Assembly: GCA_016717165.1 (NCBI GenBank)
Contig: JADKGA010000004.1
Coordinates: forward strand, 248,001 to 312,000
Origin: Candidatus Lutibacillus vidarii
GTDB taxonomy: Bacteria; Actinomycetota; Actinomycetes; Actinomycetales; Dermatophilaceae
Direction: 5' to 3'
Length of the DNA stretch: 64,000 nucleotides
The notes below the pieces were generated by a model. The model had not been told where the DNA came from. It did no database searches and saw nothing but the letters and a program-made list of their open reading frames with translations. Of this stretch, positions 59,147 to 64,000 are shown one piece after another (within the stretch, counting starts at the first letter, position 1; each line of letters starts with the position of its first letter). Made by a program: the position numbers and the translations under genes.

Positions 59147-60760
59147 TCATCTCATCTCACCGACTGTAGCGTTCTGCATGGACTCGATGACCCGGTCGAC
59201 CACAGTGCTGATCTGCAATCGAACCCAGCGCCATAGCCACGTGAGCGACCAACGTCTGGCCCCCGATGCCTGCTCCGGACCGGTCGGGTTCAGTTCGCGA
59301 GTGAGGTCTACGCGATCGTCGCCGAGGGCGACGGACTCCTCAGCCGGGCAGTAGGGCTGAGTGGCGTGTGCGAGGTGCTCAAGGTGATGAGCCGCGAGAC
59401 TGAACCGCAACGGCCCTGGGACAGGCTGTCCGCCGGGGCGGGTGACAAGGCTGACGAACTGTTCAAGTTGGCTGGCACTAACTCCAGCGCACAGGGCCGC
59501 GACGTTGGGGCGTCCCGAGACCGGTTCCCTTCCCGCGCGACGGATGTACTCGGGATCGTCCAGGTCGCCGCTCATCTCGAGCGAGACCTCGGCCATGCTG
59601 ATCTGGCCTGAGCAGCTAAGGCATGGCCTGCCCGGCACGACGGTTTGCGCCCGGCGGGTTGCTCCGCGCATTCCGCCGTTCGGCAGGGTGTCGATAGCGA
59701 TGCCGCCGTCGATGACGGGGATGAGGTCGGAGTAAGCGATGGCGTTGAGGACGGCTCGTGGCCAGGGTCGGTCGACGCAGCTGAAGATCACGTCGTAGTC
59801 GAGCGCTGCTGTGAGGCCGGTCGCGGTGCAGATGCTCTCGGGGTGGAGGTGCACTGTCACTGAAGGGGCGGTGGCTGCTTGGCGGGCGAGTCGTGCTGCG
59901 ACGTCGATCTTTCGGCGATGCAGTCGTGCGTCGCGGCGGGTGGCTCCGATCATCCGGTCACGGTTCAGTTCCTCGACGTGGTCATAGTCCATGACGCCGA
60001 TCTCGAACAGGCCGGTGGCTGCCAGCCGTTGGACGATGTCGAGGCCGACGCTGCCCACGCCGACCACGAGCACTCGGAGCCGAGTGATGTCGCGGTGGAG
60101 ATCTTCGCCCCATGCTGCGATGGTCCGCGCTTGGGATCGTTCGTCGACCTTCGCTGGGACGAGCTCGGCGTTCCACGAGGTGGCCGTCGTGGGCCCGACG
60201 CGGCGTACCGAGCCGGCCCAGCGGGCGGTGCCATCGATCCATACCCGGGCGGACCATGTCTCGTCTCCGGCGAGCGTCATTCCGACAAGCGGGAGACCGG
60301 TCAGCTGCCGTACGAGTTCGGCGTATGAGGACTCGCAGTCGGCGTCTGGCGCGCTCATGGCCTGCCATCCACGGCCACCGGGGTGGCTGTGCAGTAGTAC
60401 TACACCGCGATTTGCTCGTGCAGCTTCGCCAGCGACCCGTAGCACGTAGCCGCCGGTGATCGTGGCGTTGCCGTGCACCTCCCGCTCCCCTTCGTGCGGC
60501 AGTTCGACCGTGGCGATGATCCGGGTGGTCCGGGTCGCGCCGGTGGAGGGAACGTAGGTGGCCAGGCAGATGTCCTCCTGGCGGTCGCAGCGCAGGAGGT
60601 GCGCTGCGAGCTCGGCGTGGACGGTCTCGCTCATCGCGACCGAGTGCGCATACGTTCTCGAGCCCCTGCGGCTCAGTGGCGCCGCGCTCGTTGATCGCTT
60701 CTCATGCGCGCGGCTGGCCAGGGTCTGTACCGGCGCCTGGGCGTTGCGTCGGGCGGCCAT
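59147..60760 (-). CDS. JAB/MPN metallopeptidase fused to a ThiF/E1-type adenylyltransferase
   Basis: The product has 537 residues if started at 60760, directly behind the E2 stop; the conserved part begins at the Met at 60634. N-terminal JAB domain: QEDICLATYVPSTGATRTT and the JAMM zinc motif VLLHSHPGGRGWQAMSAPD (H124, H126, S136, D139), as in deubiquitinases. C-terminal E1: VLVVGVGSVGLDIVQRLAATGLFEIGVMDYDHVEELNRDRM (ATP loop 234-239, D258/D260, R268), FSCVDRPWPRAVLNAIAY, and a CxxC zinc knuckle PCLSC (C380, C383). The E1 would activate the ubiquitin-like protein encoded two genes upstream, and the JAB part could process or remove it. A basic helix with W-L-W-R-W-V lies near the C-terminus. 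Confidence 0.9.
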   Translation of the reverse strand: MAARRNAQAPVQTLASRAHEKRSTSAAPLSRRGSRTYAHSVAMSETVHAELAAHLLRCDRQEDICLATYVPSTGATRTTRIIATVELPHEGEREVHGNATITGGYVLRVAGEAARANRGVVLLHSHPGGRGWQAMSAPDADCESSYAELVRQLTGLPLVGMTLAGDETWSARVWIDGTARWAGSVRRVGPTTATSWNAELVPAKVDERSQARTIAAWGEDLHRDITRLRVLVVGVGSVGLDIVQRLAATGLFEIGVMDYDHVEELNRDRMIGATRRDARLHRRKIDVAARLARQAATAPSVTVHLHPESICTATGLTAALDYDVIFSCVDRPWPRAVLNAIAYSDLIPVIDGGIAIDTLPNGGMRGATRRAQTVVPGRPCLSCSGQISMAEVSLEMSGDLDDPEYIRRAGREPVSGRPNVAALCAGVSASQLEQFVSLVTRPGGQPVPGPLRFSLAAHHLEHLAHATQPYCPAEESVALGDDRVDLTRELNPTGPEQASGARRWSLTWLWRWVRLQISTVVDRVIESMQNATVGEMR

Positions 60761-60761
60761 G

Positions 60762-61130
60762 TCATGCCGCCTGGCCGAGGACGCCGCGGACGTGGGCGAG
60801 CCAGATGTGGATGGGCTTGCGGGTCAGGTTCCACGGTCCGGAGTCGCGGGAGTGGCGGCGCCACCCAGGGGCGCAATCGGTGGTGTCGGTGTTGGTGTGC
60901 GCGAAGGTGACCTCGTCAGGAAGGTGGATCCAGTGAGGCGGCACCATCGGCCAGGACTGGACCTCGCTCGCGCTGACGCCCGTGGCGACCTCGGTGCCGG
61001 CGAACCGGCCCGCTGCTGGCACCACGACGTAGGTGATCGCGTTGCCGCAACGGGCCGGCCGGAGGCCTTCGTCCTTGAGGTCGGCGAGGAACCGTTCGAC
61101 CCCGTCAGCAGGGGGAGGCCCGGCGCTCAT
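60762..61130 (-). CDS. E2-like ubiquitin-conjugation protein (Prok-E2 family E type)
   Basis: The 122-residue protein reads VERFLADLKDEGLRPARCGNAITYVVVPAAGRFAGTEVATGVSASEVQSWPMVPPHWIHLPDEVTF, then TTDCAPGWRRHSRDSGPWNLTRKPIHIWLAHVRGVL. The PPHWIHLPxxVxF, GWxRHSRDxGPW and WLAHVRxVL blocks are the family E pattern found beside bacterial ubiquitin-like genes. C86 (in TDC-x-x-GW) is the candidate thioester cysteine; C28 is less well placed. It overlaps the ubiquitin-like gene as TGATG and lies 1 base from the E1 start, so it is co-translated with both. The assignment is by pattern and context. Confidence 0.82.
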   Translation of the reverse strand: MSAGPPPADGVERFLADLKDEGLRPARCGNAITYVVVPAAGRFAGTEVATGVSASEVQSWPMVPPHWIHLPDEVTFAHTNTDTTDCAPGWRRHSRDSGPWNLTRKPIHIWLAHVRGVLGQAA

Positions 61131-61402
61131 CAGGCGACTTGAGCGCTCTGGCGCACGGTGACGAAAGCGTCGCCGTTCTTGAGGTTGATGACCGTGTCGT
61201 CACCGAAGACCTGCGTCTGGCCGTGCTGCTTGACGATCGCGAGGTCGTACTGGGCCGGGTCGACACCTGCCATCCACAGCAGGGCCGAACACTGCTCGTG
61301 GCCCTTCTCGGTGGTGAAGGACACTCCGTCGATGGTGATGGTCACCCGACTAACGTGGTGCCCGTTGTTGTCGTGGCCGATGTTTGCGGTGTTGCTGTTC
61401 AT
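61130..61402 (-). CDS. ubiquitin-like protein (multiubiquitin-domain type, single copy)
   Basis: The 90-residue protein starts at an ATG at 61402 with GGAGGAGAC in front. After a polar, His/Asn-rich 18-residue N-terminus comes a beta-grasp domain SRVTITIDGVSFTTEKGHEQ, CSALLWMAGVDPAQYDLAIV and KQHGQTQVFGDDTVINLKNG, then DAFVTV. This is the multiubiquitin pattern (I-T-I-D-G-x-x-(Y/F)-T-x-x-K-G...LLxxAGVDPAxYDLxxV...I-x-L-x-N-G-D-x-F-x-(S/T)-V). The C-terminus is VRQSAQVA with no Gly-Gly, so the attachment chemistry or any JAB trimming is not obvious. First gene of the UBL-E2-E1 operon. Confidence 0.88.
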   Translation of the reverse strand: MNSNTANIGHDNNGHHVSRVTITIDGVSFTTEKGHEQCSALLWMAGVDPAQYDLAIVKQHGQTQVFGDDTVINLKNGDAFVTVRQSAQVA

Positions 61403-61508
61403 GTCTCCTCCTGAGGCATGTGTCGAGACGGTAGTTCCTGTGTACGGAGGGCACAGGAACGTTGAGATACGGCTGCAAAGACGCCAGCTCGGTGACCGAT
61501 TTTCCGGT
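61403..61508 (-). promoter_or_regulatory. promoter region of the ubiquitin-like operon with a 27-bp operator
   Basis: GTTCCTGTG-TACGGAGGG-CACAGGAAC (61434-61460) has perfect 9-bp arms. On the minus strand TACCGT follows it directly and is about 25 bases upstream of the ATG, so the palindrome sits just upstream of the -10 and over the -35 position. The operon should therefore be under a repressor or activator that is not recognisable here. Confidence 0.55.
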
Positions 61509-61537
61509 GGGGTGCCCGAAGGGAGATCGGGCACCCC
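61509..61537 (-). terminator. hairpin between the IS-split small gene and the ubiquitin-like operon
   Basis: GGGGTGCCCGA and TCGGGCACCCC form a perfect 11-bp stem with a 7-base loop. It starts 7 bases behind the small gene's stop codon (61544-61546) on the minus strand, a typical terminator position. Confidence 0.7.
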
Positions 61538-61637
61538 GCGCGGTCACTTCTCGTTGCGGACGCCCTTGTGTTGGGTCGGGCTTCTGTCGAGGATGCGGCC
61601 GGTCTGGGTGTCACGCTTGAACCACGTGCCGTTGACG

Positions 61638-63053
61638 GCTCTTCCCAATCGAGAGTGGGTCGGCGGGGGCGCGTCGGTCTTGAGGTAGGTGTCGAGGTCT
61701 TCACATGATGGGAGTTCTCACGCTGCCCATCGGGAAGACCTCGACATGCATGACGCTACCTTCGCCGCGCCTGATCTGACGACGTTCTGCCGTCTTGAGG
61801 GTCTCGGTTTGGAGGTCACCGGACAACGCCTCGAACCGGGTCGTGCCGTGCTCGCGTGCCGCGTGGTCGATGACGATCGCTGGTGTCGGCGGTGTGGCTG
61901 CGGGGGTGTGGTGCATGACGTCGTGACGCGCCGGTTGGCGCACGAGCCGTTCGGGTGGCGGCCCACGACCTTGCTGATCGCGGTCCGCCGGTATCGCTGC
62001 ACGGGCTGCTCGCGGGTGTGGCGCCAGGACACCTCGGCGGCGGCGGAGCCGAGAGCGAAGATCTCGCGGGCCGGAGTGCGGTGGGCTCTGGTGGGGCTGG
62101 TCGTGCAGCACCTGACCGTGGCCCGCCTCGCCGAGGCGTTGGCGGTGGCCTGGGATACCGCCAATGACGCGGTCCTGGCCGAAGGGCAGCGGATGCTCAT
62201 CGGCGATCCCGCCCGCTTCGATGGCGTCGCGGTGATCGGAGTGGACGAGCACGTGTGGCGACACACCAGGAAGGGCGACAAGTACGTCACCGTCATCATC
62301 GACCTCACCCCGATCCGCGACGGCACCGGCCCAGCACGCCTGCTGGACATGGTCGAAGGCCGCTCCAAGCAAGCGTTCAAGACCTGGCTCGCCGATCGCC
62401 CGCAGGCGTGGCGCGATGGGGTCGAGGTGGTAGCCATGGACGGGTTCACTGGCTTCAAGACCGCTACCGCCGAAGAACTCCCGGACGCGGTCGCCGTGAT
62501 GGACCCCTTCCACGTCGTGCGCCTGGCCGGGGACGCCCTCGATCGGTGCCGGCGCCGGGTCCAACAAGAGCTCCACGGCCACCGTGGCTTCAAGAACGAT
62601 CCGCTGTACCGGGCCCGGCGCACCCTGCACACCGGTGAAGACCTGCTCACCGACCGCCAACGCGAACGCCTCATGGTCCTGTTCAGCACCGATGACCACG
62701 TGGAAGTCGAAGCCACCTGGGGAATCCTCCAGCGGATGATCGCTGCCTACCGCAACCTGAACCGGGAGCACGGCAAGACGGCGATGGCCGCTGTCATCGA
62801 CTCCTTGCGCGAGGGTGTCCCGTCAGCGCTGGTCGAGCTCCGACGCCTCGGCCGAACCCTGAACCAACGCGCCGCTGACGTGCTGGCCTACTTCGACCGG
62901 CCCGGCACATCCAACGGACCCACCGAAGCCCTGAACGGCCGCCTCGAACACCTCCGCGGATCCGCCCTCGGGTTCCGCAACCTGACCCACTACATCGCCC
63001 GCTGCCTACTCGAAACCGGCGGCTTCCGAACCCACTCTGCTTTGGGATGAGCC
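61638..63053 (+). mobile_element. ISL3-family insertion sequence, complete, with 8-bp target duplication
   Basis: The left end GGCTCTTCCCAATCGAGAGT + GGGTCGG (61638-61664) and the inverted right end (63026-63053, read as GGCTCATCCCAAAGCAGAGT + GGGTTCGG) are imperfect terminal repeats of about 27 bp. CCGTTGAC flanks the element on both sides (61630-61637 and 63054-63061), the 8-bp duplication expected for ISL3. The length is 1,416 bp with one transposase gene. Both ends and the duplication are intact, so insertion is recent. Confidence 0.93.
61746..63050 (+). CDS. ISL3-family transposase
   Basis: The 434-residue protein has an N-terminal zinc-binding region CRVVDDDRWCRRCGCGG...VRRYRCTGCSRVWRQD, then HTH and a DDE catalytic core. 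D is in VAVIGVDEHVWRHTRKGDKYVTVIIDL, the second D in VVAMDGFTGFKTATAEELPDAVAVMDPFHVVRLA, and E in the C-terminal TSNGPTEALNGRLEHLRGSALGFRNLTHYIARCLL. Length and motifs are complete for ISL3. The ATG at 61746 fits the family start (MHDATFAAPDLTTFCRLEGLGLEV); the frame is open to 61689. Confidence 0.93.
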   Translation: MHDATFAAPDLTTFCRLEGLGLEVTGQRLEPGRAVLACRVVDDDRWCRRCGCGGVVHDVVTRRLAHEPFGWRPTTLLIAVRRYRCTGCSRVWRQDTSAAAEPRAKISRAGVRWALVGLVVQHLTVARLAEALAVAWDTANDAVLAEGQRMLIGDPARFDGVAVIGVDEHVWRHTRKGDKYVTVIIDLTPIRDGTGPARLLDMVEGRSKQAFKTWLADRPQAWRDGVEVVAMDGFTGFKTATAEELPDAVAVMDPFHVVRLAGDALDRCRRRVQQELHGHRGFKNDPLYRARRTLHTGEDLLTDRQRERLMVLFSTDDHVEVEATWGILQRMIAAYRNLNREHGKTAMAAVIDSLREGVPSALVELRRLGRTLNQRAADVLAYFDRPGTSNGPTEALNGRLEHLRGSALGFRNLTHYIARCLLETGGFRTHSALG

Positions 63054-63203
63054 CCGTTGACCTTGAACTCGCTGCGGCCCTTGACCGCACCGATGCGGTG
63101 GCCCTTGCCGGTGTTCTTTGCCATTGCCCATTCACCTCCTCCCCGAGAGCCTCGGGCGATTCCATGTCCTCTCGCTAGGTAGTCGAGACAGGGCGGAGAG
63201 GTG

Positions 63204-64000
63204 TTAGCGGCACTCCTCGCAGCGGCCGTTGGCCAGCAGGTGCGGCATGAACTTCAGGTAGCAACTTCCCTCGCACATGACGAGTTGGTCGTCACGGCGG
63301 TCGCAGTGGCACTTCCCGCACACCGGGCAGTGGATCTGACCGCAACGGTCGCAGGGGTAGCCACGAGCCTTGCGCGTATGGCCGCAGCATGTGATCTCGT
63401 GCTCGGGGCGTTGGTCAAAGTCACGACGCTCAGTCGGGTGGAATCGCTCGACTCCCCACAGGTCGGTGTCGGCGAGCACGCCGATGGCTCGACGTGCCGA
63501 GACCGCGACGGCGTCGAGGTAGAAGGTGGCCCGCTCGCCCCACGGCATCGCCCAGAAAGACCGTTGCTGGAGTGCTCTGGGCTCGGCCTGGACGCCCGCC
63601 ATCTGCTGCGGGCTGGTGCGCGCGGACGAGAGCAGATGTAGCAGTGGGTGGCCCGGCGGCAGGGTCTGGCCCGGCCATGGGTAGACCTTCGGCCACCCCT
63701 CATGCGGGTCGGGCCGGATGCTGGCATAGCGCACAGCGGCACGGTCTTCTGTATCGGCGAAGGTCGTCGTGGCGTCGACGATGACGATCGCGCCCAGACT
63801 AGGCAGACGCGTGGTGAGCGCGATCGCGCAGGCCGGGATACTGGCCCGGGTCGCGTTGTAGAGCTCGACGATATGTCGCGCCCGGATCGGACCACTGCCC
63901 ACGACTGCGGATACTGACGACTCGGCGAGCAGGAGACGCTGGGCGATCTGGTCACACAGCGTCTCCAGCGCCTTCTCCGGTGCCGGCTGCTCGAAGAGCC
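63204..64000 (-). CDS. Cys-rich zinc-binding protein upstream of the ubiquitin-like locus (partial, runs off the window)
   Basis: The minus-strand frame is open from the window edge to the stop at 63204 (over 260 residues). The visible N-terminal part (ALETLCDQIAQRLLLAESSV...GSGPIRARHIVELYNATRASIPACAIALTTRLPSLGAIVIVD) is helical and then strand-like. The last 65 residues are extremely rich in Cys/His: ITCCGHTRKARGYPCDRCGQ, IHCPVCGKCHC, then VMCEGSCYLKFMPHLLANGR and CEEC. The spacing C-x2-C-x3-HC-x2-C-x2-C-H-C...C-x3-C...C-x2-C would bind two or more zinc ions in a treble-clef, RING- or PHD-like way. It is the first gene in the same direction as the UBL operon. An E3-like role is possible but unproven. 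Confidence 0.6.
   Translation of the reverse strand, partial: LFEQPAPEKALETLCDQIAQRLLLAESSVSAVVGSGPIRARHIVELYNATRASIPACAIALTTRLPSLGAIVIVDATTTFADTEDRAAVRYASIRPDPHEGWPKVYPWPGQTLPPGHPLLHLLSSARTSPQQMAGVQAEPRALQQRSFWAMPWGERATFYLDAVAVSARRAIGVLADTDLWGVERFHPTERRDFDQRPEHEITCCGHTRKARGYPCDRCGQIHCPVCGKCHCDRRDDQLVMCEGSCYLKFMPHLLANGRCEECR

Larger units (their letters stand above)
61544..63124 (-). pseudogene. conserved small (51-codon) gene interrupted by an ISL3 element
   Basis: From the ATG at 63124 (GGAGGAGGTGA seven bases upstream) the minus strand reads MAKNTGKGHRIGAVKGRSEF, KVN and then meets the IS. Beyond the IS the reading continues GTWFKRDTQTGRILDRSPTQ, HKGVRNEK, stop. Removing the element and one 8-bp target copy restores one unbroken frame. 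The pattern MAKNTGKGxRxGAVxxRSQ...W-x-KRDTxTGRxxDxK...KGVRxEK is a widespread uncharacterised small protein. A hairpin CCCGAG-AGC-CTCGGG (63142-63156) lies just before its ribosome site. Confidence 0.85.

Noticed and set aside
61399..61704. Minus-strand frame ahead of the ubiquitin-like gene
   Set aside because: It crosses the IS end and overlaps the terminator and promoter; no family similarity.

Overview
The window is high-GC DNA (roughly 70% by eye) with GTG starts, leaderless promoters (a TANNNT hexamer 5-7 bases before the start codon), actinobacterial gene families and strong GC codon bias. It looks like the chromosome of an actinomycete. The mix of families suggests Micrococcales, perhaps Intrasporangiaceae, but that placement is inference because no rRNA or other marker gene is present.

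Bases 1-17,000 hold short, mostly unlinked genes: an AraC tail, SRPBCC, PadR plus two membrane proteins, a large LuxR-type ATPase regulator, tspO, ACC deaminase (acdS), DinB, an F420-type oxidoreductase, a divergent FAD monooxygenase/TetR pair, DUF2200, a YidC paralogue, a frameshifted ERCC4-type nuclease and a GNAT enzyme. The spaces between them carry three families of constant-length palindromic elements: A (60 bp, 3 copies), B (about 70 bp, 2 copies) and C (66 bp, 3 copies plus a half copy). Bases 17,201-25,264 are one secreted 2,687-residue RHS/YD-repeat protein whose C-terminus is an exact 12-unit array of a 29-residue repeat. Bases 25,500-33,800 hold two two-component systems (OmpR type next to a beta-helix protein; NarL/DesK type with a DUF6326 protein) and a DUF4037 protein. 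Bases 33,892-37,825 hold a metallophosphoesterase fused to a seven-repeat lectin-like propeller, MarR and a zinc ribbon protein.

Bases 38,000-53,300 are accessory-like. An 804-bp segment with a complete RHH-antitoxin/MazF module occurs twice (39,011 and 51,135). Between the copies lie AraC with a divergent TIGR03086 gene, a secreted aerolysin-like pore-forming protein with a LuxR ATPase gene upstream, TetR/GAP-family and methyltransferase genes. After them come a CPT-type kinase and an HTH operon cut by a transplanted AraC tail. Several decayed genes are visible (HIT, DUF1345, an immunity-like protein, a small frameshifted gene, an ASCH fragment).

Bases 53,300-64,000 look acquired. The GTATGCC/GGCATAC word that recurs about 65 times before 53 kb is not found there. 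Reading leftwards on the minus strand are a Cys-rich zinc protein (cut by the window edge), a 51-codon gene split by an ISL3 element with a perfect 8-bp target duplication, and then an operon for a ubiquitin-like protein, an E2-like protein and a JAB-peptidase/E1 fusion. A AAA+ ATPase and an intracellular subtilisin-type protease follow. This is the most likely undescribed system here: a bacterial ubiquitin-like conjugation locus physically joined to an ATPase-protease pair and to a zinc-finger protein that could be an E3-like partner.
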